43,703 nucleotides of DNA from Actinomycetes bacterium (GTDB lineage Bacteria; Actinomycetota; Actinomycetes; Propionibacteriales; Nocardioidaceae), in assembly GCA_023460975.1 (NCBI GenBank), contig JAEWOG010000007.1:1-43703 (forward strand), read 5' to 3'. Each line of letters begins with the position of its first letter. The first letter of the stretch is position 1. The notes under the pieces were generated by a model. The model was not told the DNA's origin, searched no databases, and was given only the letters and a program-made list of their open reading frames with translations. Shown one piece after another: positions 17,015-24,510 of the stretch. A program made the position numbers and the translations under genes.

Positions 17015-18469
17015 ATGGTTTCCACCAACTCCACCAACGCGTTCGAATACGCTCCCGCGCCCGAGTCGCGCGCCGTCGTCGACATCAAGGCGTCGTACGG
17101 CCTGTTCATCAACGGCGAGTTCGTCGACGGCACTGGCGAGGGCTTCAAGACCGTCAGCCCGGCCACCGAGGAGGTGCTGGCGGAGATCGCCTGCGCCAGC
17201 GACGCCGACGTCGACGAGGCCGTCAAGGCGGCCCGCCGCGCCCACACCCGCGTGTGGGGCAAGATGCCCGGCTCCGAGCGCGCGAAGTACCTCTACCGCA
17301 TCGCGCGGATCATCGCCGAGCGCAGCCGCGAGTTCGCCGTGCTGGAGTCGATCGACAACGGCAAGCCGATCAAGGAGTCGCGCGACGTCGACGTCCCGCT
17401 GGTCTCCGCGCACTTCTTCTACTACGCGGGCTGGGCCGACAAGCTCAAGTACGCGGGGTACGGGACCGAGTCCCTCGGCGTGGCCGGTCAGGTCATTCCG
17501 TGGAACTTCCCGCTGCTGATGCTGGCGTGGAAGATCGCTCCGGCGCTCGCGGCGGGCAACACGGTCGTCCTCAAGCCTGCCGAGACGACGCCGCTGACGG
17601 CGCTGCTGTTCGCCGAGGTCTGCCAGCAGGCCGACCTGCCGCCCGGTGTCGTCAACATCGTCACGGGCGCTGGCGAGACCGGCCGCGCGCTGGTGTCGCA
17701 CCCGGACGTGGACAAGGTGGCCTTCACCGGCTCGACTGAGGTGGGGCGCGCGATCGCGAAGGCCGTCGCTGGCACCGACAAGAAGGTCACCCTCGAGCTC
17801 GGCGGCAAGGCCGCCAACATCGTCTTCGACGACGCTCCGATGGACCAGGCGATCGAAGGCATCGTCGGCGGGATCTTCTTCAACCAGGGCCACGTGTGCT
17901 GCGCCGGCTCGCGTCTGCTCGTACAGGAGTCGGTGGCCGACGAGGTGCTCGAGCGCCTTAAGCGCCGCATGGCGACCCTGCGCGTGGGTGACCCGCTGGA
18001 CAAGAACACCGACGTCGGCGCGATCAACTCGGCCGAGCAGCTGGCCAAGATCCGCGAGCTGTCCGACATCGGCGAGTCCGAGGGTGCTGAGCGCTGGTCG
18101 ACGCCGTGCGAGATGCCTGACAAGGGCTTCTGGTTCGCGCCGACGGTCTTCACGGGGGTCACGCAGGCCCATCGCATCGCCCGCGAGGAGATCTTCGGGC
18201 CGGTGCTGTCGGTGCTGACGTTCCGTACGCCCTCGGAGGCGGTCGAGAAGGCCAACAACACCCCCTTCGGGCTCTCCGCGGGGATCTGGACCGACAAGGG
18301 CTCCCGGATCCTGTCGATGGCCAACCAGTTGCGCGCCGGCGTGGTGTGGGCCAACACCTTCAACAAGTTCGACCCGACCTCGCCGTTCGGCGGCTACAAG
18401 GAGTCCGGTTACGGCCGCGAAGGCGGCCGCCACGGGCTCGAGGGCTACCTGAAGGGAGCTGACCACTGA
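17015..18469 (+). CDS. Aldehyde dehydrogenase, catalytic subunit of a possible split ALDH16
   Basis: A 484-residue complete NAD(P)+-dependent aldehyde dehydrogenase starting at ATG 17015, 11 nt after the deoC stop (GAGGGG upstream). All functional motifs are visible: PWNFP, KPAE (cofactor-binding Lys), FTGSTEVG, general base Glu261 in LELGGK, nucleophile Cys295 in NQGHVCCAGSR and EEIFGPV. It would oxidise an aldehyde to the acid; acetaldehyde from DeoC is the likely substrate. Its stop codon overlaps the start of the next gene by one base (TGATG), which points to stoichiometric co-translation with the pseudo-ALDH downstream. Confidence 0.92.
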   Translation: MVSTNSTNAFEYAPAPESRAVVDIKASYGLFINGEFVDGTGEGFKTVSPATEEVLAEIACASDADVDEAVKAARRAHTRVWGKMPGSERAKYLYRIARIIAERSREFAVLESIDNGKPIKESRDVDVPLVSAHFFYYAGWADKLKYAGYGTESLGVAGQVIPWNFPLLMLAWKIAPALAAGNTVVLKPAETTPLTALLFAEVCQQADLPPGVVNIVTGAGETGRALVSHPDVDKVAFTGSTEVGRAIAKAVAGTDKKVTLELGGKAANIVFDDAPMDQAIEGIVGGIFFNQGHVCCAGSRLLVQESVADEVLERLKRRMATLRVGDPLDKNTDVGAINSAEQLAKIRELSDIGESEGAERWSTPCEMPDKGFWFAPTVFTGVTQAHRIAREEIFGPVLSVLTFRTPSEAVEKANNTPFGLSAGIWTDKGSRILSMANQLRAGVVWANTFNKFDPTSPFGGYKESGYGREGGRHGLEGYLKGADH

Positions 18470-19326
18470 TGGCACGCCTGGACGTGAGGAAGACCTACAA
18501 GCTCTACATCGGCGGCGCCTTCCCCCGCTCGGAGTCGGGCCGTACGTACGTCGTCAACGATGCGAAGGGGAACCTGATGGCCAACGCCTCGCTGGCCAGC
18601 CGCAAGGACGCCCGAGAGGCGGTCGTTGCCGCGCGCAAGGCCTTCGGCGGCTGGTCGTCGAAGACCGCGTACAACCGCGCGCAGGTGGTGTACCGCATCG
18701 CCGAGGTGCTGGAGTCGCGGCGCGACGAGTTCATCGCGCAGCTCAAGGCCTCTGAGGGCATCTCGCAGGCCAAGGCCACCACGTACGTGGACGCAGCCGT
18801 CGATCGCCTCGTCTGGTACGCCGGTTGGGCCGACAAGATCACCCAGGTGGTCGGCAACGCGAACCCGGTCGCGGGGCCGTACTTCAACCTGTCCTCGCCC
18901 GAGCCGACGGGTGTCATCGCCGTCGTGGCCCCCAAGGGTCCCCTGCTGGGCCTGGTCAGCGTCATCGCGCCGCTCATCGTCACGGGCAACACCGTGGTCG
19001 TGATCGCCTCCGAGGACCACCCGCTCACCTCGATCACGCTCGCCGAGGTCATGGCGACCAGTGACGTCCCGGGTGGCGTGGTGAACGTACTGACCGGCTC
19101 CCAGGCGGAGATCGCGCCGTGGCTGGCCTCCCACATGGACGTCAACGGGATCGACCTGACCGGCGTCGCCGACGCGACGCTGGCTGTCGACCTCGAGGTG
19201 GCTGCCGCTGACAACCTCAAGCGCGTACGTCGCCCCGGCGCCGAGGACTGGCTCGCCGAGCCGGGTCTCGACCGGATGACGCAGTTCCTGGAGACGAAGA
19301 CCGTCTGGCACCCCATCGGGGTCTGA
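18469..19326 (+). CDS. Truncated aldehyde dehydrogenase-like protein without catalytic domain
   Basis: A 285-residue protein coupled to the preceding gene by TGATG. It aligns by eye with the N-terminal cofactor-domain half of ALDHs (YKLYIGGAFPRSESG..., AYNRAQVVYRIAEVLESRR, WYAGWADKI) but has no catalytic Cys domain. Cofactor motifs are degraded: PWNFP is APKGP, the KPAE lysine is lost (IASEDHP), and GSTEVG is TGVADAT. The frame is intact and well coded, and the DNA downstream holds no remnant of a catalytic domain, so it does not look like a recent pseudogene. Its length, order and missing Cys match the vestigial second domain of ALDH16 enzymes. It may serve as a structural or regulatory partner of the upstream enzyme. 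Confidence 0.82.
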   Translation: MARLDVRKTYKLYIGGAFPRSESGRTYVVNDAKGNLMANASLASRKDAREAVVAARKAFGGWSSKTAYNRAQVVYRIAEVLESRRDEFIAQLKASEGISQAKATTYVDAAVDRLVWYAGWADKITQVVGNANPVAGPYFNLSSPEPTGVIAVVAPKGPLLGLVSVIAPLIVTGNTVVVIASEDHPLTSITLAEVMATSDVPGGVVNVLTGSQAEIAPWLASHMDVNGIDLTGVADATLAVDLEVAAADNLKRVRRPGAEDWLAEPGLDRMTQFLETKTVWHPIGV

Positions 19327-19344
19327 GCGCGGAGTGACCCCGGG

Positions 19345-19428
19345 CGTTGCGTGCGCCCGGGGGTTGCCCGCGCCCGGGCGTTGCCAGCGCTTGGGATTGC
19401 CCGCGCCTGGGACTGCCCGCGCCACGCG
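19345..19428 (+). repeat. Five tandem ~17-bp GC-rich units
   Basis: Units of 16-17 bp, of the form (c/g/a)(g/t)TGCCCGCGCC(c/t)GGG, run from 19345, 19362, 19379, 19396 and 19412. They begin 18 nt after the truncated ALDH stop. No function is evident. Confidence 0.6.
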
Positions 19429-19430
19429 CG

Positions 19431-19519
19431 GATGGGGCGGCGCTGGGCTGGCGCACGTACCTCCTGCCGAGCACTGCGCACAGATGGGCGGCGCCGGGCT
19501 GGCGAACGTACCTCCTGCC
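19431..19519 (+). repeat. Two ~37-bp direct repeats
   Basis: 19431-19468 and 19483-19519 are nearly identical: both begin GATGGG and end ACGTACCTCCTGCC. They differ by one indel and two substitutions, with a 14-nt spacer. Confidence 0.7.
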
Positions 19520-19571
19520 AACTTCGTGGGCGTGTCGTGAACTTCTGGGGGTTTGCATGCCCCGTGATGTT

Positions 19572-19601
19572 CAGGTTCCCCCGCAGATGCGGGGGAACCT
19601 G
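19572..19601. repeat. Perfect 30-nt palindrome (14-bp arms, 2-nt loop)
   Basis: Arms 19572-19585 and 19588-19601 (CAGGTTCCCCCGCA and its complement) flank GA. It could be a terminator-like hairpin or a mobile palindrome. The centre resembles a type I-E CRISPR repeat, but no array exists. Confidence 0.75.
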
Positions 19602-19655
19602 CGACACCTGCGACACCTGAGGCACCTGCGACACCTGCGACACCTGAGGCACCTG
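19602..19655 (+). repeat. 27-bp unit repeated twice, built from 9-mers
   Basis: CGACACCTG-CGACACCTG-AGGCACCTG occurs twice exactly (19602-19628 and 19629-19655), directly after the palindrome, followed by a decayed 9-mer. The array is a likely slippage product with variable copy number. Confidence 0.8.
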
Positions 19656-19696
19656 AAACACCCCAAAGACACCCCCCACCCTCGTGGTACGACGAC

Positions 19697-19721
19697 GGGC
19701 GGTGGCCACTGGCCACCGCCC
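19697..19721. terminator. Bidirectional hairpin terminator
   Basis: GGGCGGTGGCC-act-GGCCACCGCCC is an 11-bp perfect stem with a 3-nt loop, with a further five pairs outside a small bulge (19692-19696 with 19725-19729). It lies 16 nt past the stop of the minus-strand VWA gene and serves the convergent pair. Confidence 0.75.
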
Positions 19722-19736
19722 TTCGTCGTTGCTACC

Positions 19737-21407
19737 TCAGCGGTCCAGAACCGCCTGTGCCAGCACCAGGAGGATCTCCTTGGGGTCGAGGGCCTGATAG
19801 GCCTGCGCCCCCGTCGCTGCGGCGATCTTGCGCAGCGAGGCCATGTCGGCGTCCTTGCTGATGCCGACGGGGATGATCCGCACGGGACGGCTCGGGTCGC
19901 GCAGCCGCTGGATGCTGGCCAGCAGCTCCGCCTGGCTGAGCGAGCCCGGGTCGTCGTTCGCGCCGTCGGTCAGGATGACCACGGAGTTGAACCACGTGTC
20001 GTCGAAGTCCTTCTGCGCCTGCTTGTACGCCGCGAACGTCGAGTCGTACAGCCCGGTGCCACCGCGCGTCATCTTCACGATTCTGGGCACCTGGGAGTGC
20101 AGGTACGCCTTGTGGGTCGTCCCGCCGCTCTTGGCACTGAGCTGCTTGATGGGCGCGATCTGCTTGTAGTCGACGCCCTTGCCGCCCTGGTCGATCGAGA
20201 AGGCCCACAGGCCGATGCGCGCCTGGTCAGGCAGCACGTCGAGGGCGGTTGCCGCGGCCTCCGCTGTGAGCTGGATGCGGGACTTGCCCGCCACCTCGAA
20301 GTCCATGGATCCCGACACGTCGACGAGCACCAGCATGCTGGAGGGCACGGTGAGGACTCGCCACGTCCGCAGGACGTCGTCGGTGATGGCCTTCTTGACC
20401 TTCTTGAGCGGCTTGGCGTTGGCCAGGAGGTCCTGGCTCGCCCGCCCGGGCACCCGGAACTCTGCCTCGGCCACGGCCGTACGACCGGCGTCGGAGGTCA
20501 ACCAGTGCGCCAGAGCGCGCCCGGCGCGGGCGCCGATGCCCTCGGCCGACTGGCCGAGCACGTCCATGTTGGCCTTGGTGACGGACACGATCGGGAACTG
20601 CAGCACTGGCACGCCGGTCTTGGGGGCCACCATCGTGAGCTGGTCGTTGCCGCGGCGCGCCTCGAGGTAGTCGCGCTCGGTCATCGGGATCAACTGCGTG
20701 CTGGTGCCGGTGATGGCGGTCGGGTCGTTGACCTGCTGCGCACCCTTGGCCTGCTCGCCATAGCGCTGGGCAACCGGAACGGTCGCCTCGGCGATCTGGT
20801 CCGCGGAGGCACCGGTCTGCTTCATCTCCGCGTACGGGGCCAGCAGCGCGAGCGCGGAGGCGCCGTCGGCGCTGGGGTCGCGCATCGCCAGGCGTCCGGC
20901 GGTGAGCGTCTCGACCCACGACTCCGGAGCCGTGGCTGCCGGCCCGGAGACCAGCCCGACGGGGGTCTCGGCGATCGACGGCGTGACGATCGCGCCGCGA
21001 TAACCGGCGGCGCTCAACTGCCCCTGCCAGGACGGGCTGTCAGGAATCCAGAGGTCGGGCATCTCGGCGTCGGGGTCGGCCATCTGCGCGATGACGTCCT
21101 TCACGGCACCGTCGGTGACGTGGATGTCCAAGCACGGCTCGTCCGTCTTCAGGGACTCCACCGCCTGGTCCACGACGGGTCGCAGCGAGGGCGCCGTCGT
21201 GAGCCTGATGGTCTCGATGAAGCAGTCGGCCGACGGGTCGTCGTCGTCGCCTCCGCCACCGAACACGAACCATGCGCCGACGGCGGCCACCAGCAGCAGC
21301 ACCACGGCCACCACCGCCGGCACACCACCGGGAATGCTCGATCCGAGGCCCGTGGGCTCTGCCGCACGGCGGCCCGCGGACTCCCCCTCGTTGGTTTCGT
21401 TGGTCAT
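19737..21407 (-). CDS. Membrane-anchored solute-binding-like and VWA domain protein
   Basis: A 556-residue protein; ATG 21407 has GGGAGAAG about 6 nt upstream. It has a short cytosolic N-terminus, one membrane helix (29-50), an acidic linker, an extracellular solute-binding-protein-like domain (about 60-335; Cys62 and Cys92 may form a disulfide) and a von Willebrand factor A domain (about 355-550) with an intact MIDAS (DVSGS at 363-367, later Thr, and ILTDGAND). The metal site argues for ligand or protein binding outside the cell. The binding domain resembles the ABC-type binding proteins found fused to VWA in actinobacteria. No transporter genes adjoin it. Partner and ligand are unknown. Confidence 0.82.
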   Translation of the reverse strand: MTNETNEGESAGRRAAEPTGLGSSIPGGVPAVVAVVLLLVAAVGAWFVFGGGGDDDDPSADCFIETIRLTTAPSLRPVVDQAVESLKTDEPCLDIHVTDGAVKDVIAQMADPDAEMPDLWIPDSPSWQGQLSAAGYRGAIVTPSIAETPVGLVSGPAATAPESWVETLTAGRLAMRDPSADGASALALLAPYAEMKQTGASADQIAEATVPVAQRYGEQAKGAQQVNDPTAITGTSTQLIPMTERDYLEARRGNDQLTMVAPKTGVPVLQFPIVSVTKANMDVLGQSAEGIGARAGRALAHWLTSDAGRTAVAEAEFRVPGRASQDLLANAKPLKKVKKAITDDVLRTWRVLTVPSSMLVLVDVSGSMDFEVAGKSRIQLTAEAAATALDVLPDQARIGLWAFSIDQGGKGVDYKQIAPIKQLSAKSGGTTHKAYLHSQVPRIVKMTRGGTGLYDSTFAAYKQAQKDFDDTWFNSVVILTDGANDDPGSLSQAELLASIQRLRDPSRPVRIIPVGISKDADMASLRKIAAATGAQAYQALDPKEILLVLAQAVLDR

Positions 21408-21510
21408 TGGTTCTTCTCCCACCCAGGTGACGCGCCGTCTCCCACAAAACAGCGATCCCGGGCTCCCCTGCAGAAGAGCCCGACACGAGACAGTAAACTC
21501 AGATGGTTTG

Positions 21511-21544
21511 AGACGGACGTCTTCGAATCCAAAAGAGTCCGTCT
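21511..21544. other. Inverted repeat in the divergent VWA/kinase intergenic region
   Basis: AGACGGAC (21511-21518) and GTCCGTCT (21537-21544) are perfect 8-bp arms 18 nt apart, in the 219-bp gap 21408-21626 that must hold both divergent promoters. It may be an operator or chance. I see nothing else clear in this gap. Confidence 0.3.
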
Positions 21545-21626
21545 GGTGACCATCGACACACCGATCGCTGCAGCATCTGGCCGGCGTGAACCAGTCCGAG
21601 ATGACCCGAAGTGAGGAGACCACGGC

Positions 21627-22250
21627 GTGGCCGACCCCACCCTTTCGGGCCATCGAGGCGTGGTCATCCTCGCCGGACCGAGCGGTGCGGGCAAGTCCCG
21701 GCTTGCCGAACGCCTCGCACTTCCGGTGCTGCGCCTCGACGATTTCTACCGCGAGGCGGGCGAGGACGGGCTCCCGCTGATCACCTCAGGAGCCAACGCG
21801 GGGCTGGTCGACTGGGACCACCCCGACTCCTGGGACGCGGACGCCGCCGTCGCCGCCCTGAGCGAGTTGTGCCGTACGGGCTCCACCACGGTGCCCGAGT
21901 ACGACATCTCGCTGAGCGCCCGCACGGGGTCGCGCACCGTCGACCTGGGTGAGGCGCGGCACTTCGTGGCAGAGGGGATCTTCGCCCCGCAGGTCGTCCA
22001 GACGTGCGCCCGGCTCGGCATCCTCACGGCCGCGTACTGCATCACCCAGCACCCGCTGATCACGTTCTGGCGCCGTCTGACGCGCGACCTCGGTGAGCAC
22101 CGCAAGCCGCCGGCGGTGCTCGTACGCCGCGGCTGGGCGCTGATGCGCGCCCAGCGCAAAGTCGTCGCCGACGCCGTGGGCCATGGTTGTCGCCCCGCGA
22201 CGGGCGATCGTGCGTACGAGGAACTCAGCGCACGCCTGAGCGCGCGCTGA
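21627..22250 (+). CDS. Uridine kinase-like P-loop protein
   Basis: A 207-residue protein starting at GTG 21627 with GAGGAG about 9 nt upstream. It has Walker A GPSGAGKS (17-24), the DDFYRE segment (substrate/Asp loop of the uridine kinase/phosphoribulokinase fold), DWDHPDSWD, which corresponds to the family's nucleoside-binding region, and an Arg-rich lid (FWRRLTRDLGEHRKPP). It would phosphorylate uridine/cytidine or a related small molecule with ATP. The neighbourhood of nucleoside salvage genes supports a nucleoside substrate, but the protein is divergent from classical Udk. Confidence 0.8.
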   Translation: MADPTLSGHRGVVILAGPSGAGKSRLAERLALPVLRLDDFYREAGEDGLPLITSGANAGLVDWDHPDSWDADAAVAALSELCRTGSTTVPEYDISLSARTGSRTVDLGEARHFVAEGIFAPQVVQTCARLGILTAAYCITQHPLITFWRRLTRDLGEHRKPPAVLVRRGWALMRAQRKVVADAVGHGCRPATGDRAYEELSARLSAR

Positions 22251-22289
22251 GTCCGGCCGTCGGATCAGCCGTCAGGCCGCCATCAACTC

Positions 22290-23366
22290 TCAGCCCGCCA
22301 TCAGCGCGGCGTAGGCCGGCTTGATCACGGTGTCGATGATGACGAGGCGCTCGTCGAAGGGCAGGAACGCCGACTTCATGGCGTTGATCGTGAACCACTG
22401 AAGGTCCGCGAGGGTGTAGTCGAAGGCCTCCACCAGCGCCGCCATCTCGTCGGTCATCGACGTCTGGGACATCAAGCGGTTGTCGGTGTTGACGGTGACC
22501 CTGAAGCGCAGCGCGCTCAGCAGCCCGATGGGGTGCTCGGCGATCGAGGTCGCCGCGCCCGTCTGGACGTTCGAGGCCGGGCACATCTCGAGCGGGATGC
22601 GCTTGTCACGCACGTACTGGGCGAGCAGGCCCAGCTGCACCTCGCCGTCGTCACCGATGGTGATGTCGTCGACGATGCGGACGCCGTGGCCCAGCCGGTC
22701 TGCGCCACACCACTGGATCGCCTGCCAGATCGACGGCAGCCCGAAGGCCTCGCCGGCGTGGATGGTGAAGTGGCTGTTCTCGCGCTGGAGGTACTCGAAC
22801 GCGTCCAGGTGCCGGGTGGGCGGGTAGCCCGCCTCCGCGCCCGCGATGTCGAATCCCGCGACGCCGCGCCCGCGCCAGGCAACGGCCAGCTCGGCGATCT
22901 CCATCGAGCGGGCCTGGTGCCGCATCGCGGTCAGGAGCTGGCGTACGACGATCGGGGTCTCGCTCGCCGCCACGCCCTCGTCGAAGCCTGCCTGGACGGC
23001 CGCGACGACCTCGTCGAGGGTCAGTCCGGCGCTCACGTGCTGCTCCGGGGCGTAGCGGACCTCCGCGTACACGACACCGTCCGCGGCGAGGTCCTCCACG
23101 CACTCGCGAGCCACCCGCGTCAGCGCCTCGGCGGTCTGCATGACGGCGACGGTGTGGTCGAAGGTCTCGAGGTAGCGCTCCAACGAACCGGAGTCGGCCG
23201 CTGCGGCGAACCAGTCGCCCAGCGCAGTGGCCTCGTGGGCGGGCAGGTCGTGTCCCACGGCTGCCGCGAGATCGATGATCGTCTGCGGACGCAGTCCGCC
23301 GTCGAGGTGGTCGTGCAGGAGGACCTTGGGTGCCGCCTGCACCTGGTCGCGCGTAGGTCGGGTCAC
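22290..23366 (-). CDS. add: Adenosine deaminase
   Basis: A 358-residue zinc hydrolase starting at GTG 23366. Metal and catalytic motifs are in order: LLHDHLDGG (His18, His20), HAGEAFG (catalytic Glu), the His of LGHGVRI, and NTDNRLMS, which replaces the TDDP form seen in enterobacterial Add and is common in actinobacterial homologues. It deaminates adenosine and deoxyadenosine to (deoxy)inosine in the cytosol, feeding PNP. CACGAT lies 6 nt before the start, a near match to the leaderless pattern seen in its neighbours. Confidence 0.94.
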   Translation of the reverse strand: MTRPTRDQVQAAPKVLLHDHLDGGLRPQTIIDLAAAVGHDLPAHEATALGDWFAAAADSGSLERYLETFDHTVAVMQTAEALTRVARECVEDLAADGVVYAEVRYAPEQHVSAGLTLDEVVAAVQAGFDEGVAASETPIVVRQLLTAMRHQARSMEIAELAVAWRGRGVAGFDIAGAEAGYPPTRHLDAFEYLQRENSHFTIHAGEAFGLPSIWQAIQWCGADRLGHGVRIVDDITIGDDGEVQLGLLAQYVRDKRIPLEMCPASNVQTGAATSIAEHPIGLLSALRFRVTVNTDNRLMSQTSMTDEMAALVEAFDYTLADLQWFTINAMKSAFLPFDERLVIIDTVIKPAYAALMAG

Positions 23367-23438
23367 ACGCCCATCGTGTCACCCCGGCATGCGTGACCAC
23401 GACTCGGCGACCCGATGGGCCGCGCCACGCGGGACGCC

Positions 23439-23444
23439 TATTCT
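23439..23444 (+). promoter_or_regulatory. Candidate -10 box for leaderless MaoC-protein transcript
   Basis: TATTCT ends 6 nt before ATG 23451; no Shine-Dalgarno sequence is present. Confidence 0.6.
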
Positions 23445-23450
23445 TCCGCC

Positions 23451-23903
23451 ATGCGCACCTTCTCCACCCTCAGCGACGTCTCCGCGGCAGCCGGCACCGA
23501 ACTCGGGGTCTCCGACTGGTTCGAGATCGACCAGAGCCGCGTCGACCTGTTCGCCGATGCCACCGAGGACCACCAGTGGATCCACGTCGACGTCGAGGCC
23601 GCGGCTGCGGGACCGTTCGGCGGCACGATCGCCCACGGATTCCTGACGCTGAGCCTGCTGCCCCACCTCTTCAACCAGGTGGCGGCCTTCGAGACGGCTG
23701 GCGCCAAGCTCAACTACGGCCTCAACAAGGTGCGCTTCCCCAGCCCGGTGGCCGTCGGCGCCCGGGTCCGCTCCCACGTCTCGCTCGGCGAGGTGAGCGA
23801 CCTCGCGTCCGGGAAGCAGGTCGTCATCAAGCACACCGTCGAGATCGAGGGCCAGCCCAAGCCTGCGTGCATCGCAGAGCACGTGGTCCTGCTCGTGGAC
23901 TGA
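23451..23903 (+). CDS. MaoC-family (R)-specific enoyl-CoA hydratase-like protein
   Basis: A 150-residue single hot-dog domain starting at ATG 23451. The hydratase-2 motif is present: Asp40 and His45 in DATEDHQWIHVD, followed by GPFGGTIAHGFLTLSLLP. It would hydrate a trans-2-enoyl-CoA or act on a related thioester in the cytosol. It resembles the Rv0130-type stand-alone hydratases of actinobacteria. The substrate is not indicated by neighbours. Its stop is 4 nt before the next gene, so the two are probably co-transcribed. Confidence 0.88.
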   Translation: MRTFSTLSDVSAAAGTELGVSDWFEIDQSRVDLFADATEDHQWIHVDVEAAAAGPFGGTIAHGFLTLSLLPHLFNQVAAFETAGAKLNYGLNKVRFPSPVAVGARVRSHVSLGEVSDLASGKQVVIKHTVEIEGQPKPACIAEHVVLLVD

Positions 23904-23907
23904 GTCC

Positions 23908-24483
23908 ATGCTCCCGGCGGCCGCCACCCGACAGCCCGACTCGACCACGTGTGGTCCGTCGGTCCTGGTGATGGCTGCCCTGCTCGAGTCCCCCGCCCTC
24001 CGCGCCCGCGTGGAGGGCGACGGGGCGCTCGATGCCCAGCGCGCCCGCTTCGCGGCAGCCGTACGGGACCTGCACCGTCGGCTCGCCCGCCCGCGCCTGC
24101 GCGGACGGCTCCAAGCCCCGTGGCCGCGCGCCCTGGGCACCAGCCCCTGGGCGGTGGCCCACGAACTGGCTCACCAGCGCGACCGGCGACACCGCACCCT
24201 TCCCGTACGAGTCGGTGACCGCGCCGCGGCGTGGGCTGTGGCGTACGAGTCGGTGGCCACCAGGACGCCCGTCGCCCTGCTCGTGGGCAACCGCCTGCGC
24301 CCGGCCCATTGGGTGCTGCTCACGGCCACGTCCGGGCCCGAACTCACTGTGTACGACCCGTCAGCCAGAGCCCTGGCTGCCGCCGGATCCGGTGGCACCG
24401 TACGGCTCACCCGCGAGCAGTTCGTGGGTGGAACGTGCCGGCTGTCCGGGTGGGCAACGCCGTGGGCGTTGGTCCTCGGCTGA
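23908..24483 (+). CDS. C39-like cysteine peptidase candidate, uncharacterised
   Basis: A 191-residue protein starting at ATG 23908, without its own ribosome-binding site and 4 nt after the MaoC stop, so translation is probably coupled. I do not recognise a named family member, but the sequence has a papain-like arrangement: Gln9 and Cys15 in QPDSTTCGPS, His134 in RPAHWVLLT and Asp150 in VYDPSA, spaced as in C39-type peptidases. It has no signal peptide or membrane segment, so it appears cytosolic. Arg-rich helices occupy residues 40-100. Substrate unknown; it might be a protease, amidase or an inactive relative. Confidence 0.65.
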   Translation: MLPAAATRQPDSTTCGPSVLVMAALLESPALRARVEGDGALDAQRARFAAAVRDLHRRLARPRLRGRLQAPWPRALGTSPWAVAHELAHQRDRRHRTLPVRVGDRAAAWAVAYESVATRTPVALLVGNRLRPAHWVLLTATSGPELTVYDPSARALAAAGSGGTVRLTREQFVGGTCRLSGWATPWALVLG

Positions 24484-24510
24484 CCGACGCAAGCCCAGGC
24501 GCGGCGGACC

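Noticed and set aside
18469..19326. Short ALDH-like gene as a decaying pseudogene
   Set aside because: The frame is intact, it is translationally coupled to the upstream gene, and no remnant of the missing catalytic domain is found in any frame downstream. A coupled accessory subunit fits better.
19572..19601. Palindrome resembling a type I-E CRISPR repeat
   Set aside because: Only one copy is present, without spacers or cas genes; it is better described as an isolated hairpin.
19347..21614. Very long plus-strand frame (about 755 codons) opposite the VWA gene
   Set aside because: It starts in the repeat cluster and encodes repetitive RHL and Gly/Arg-rich sequence; the minus strand encodes a clear signal-anchored VWA protein.
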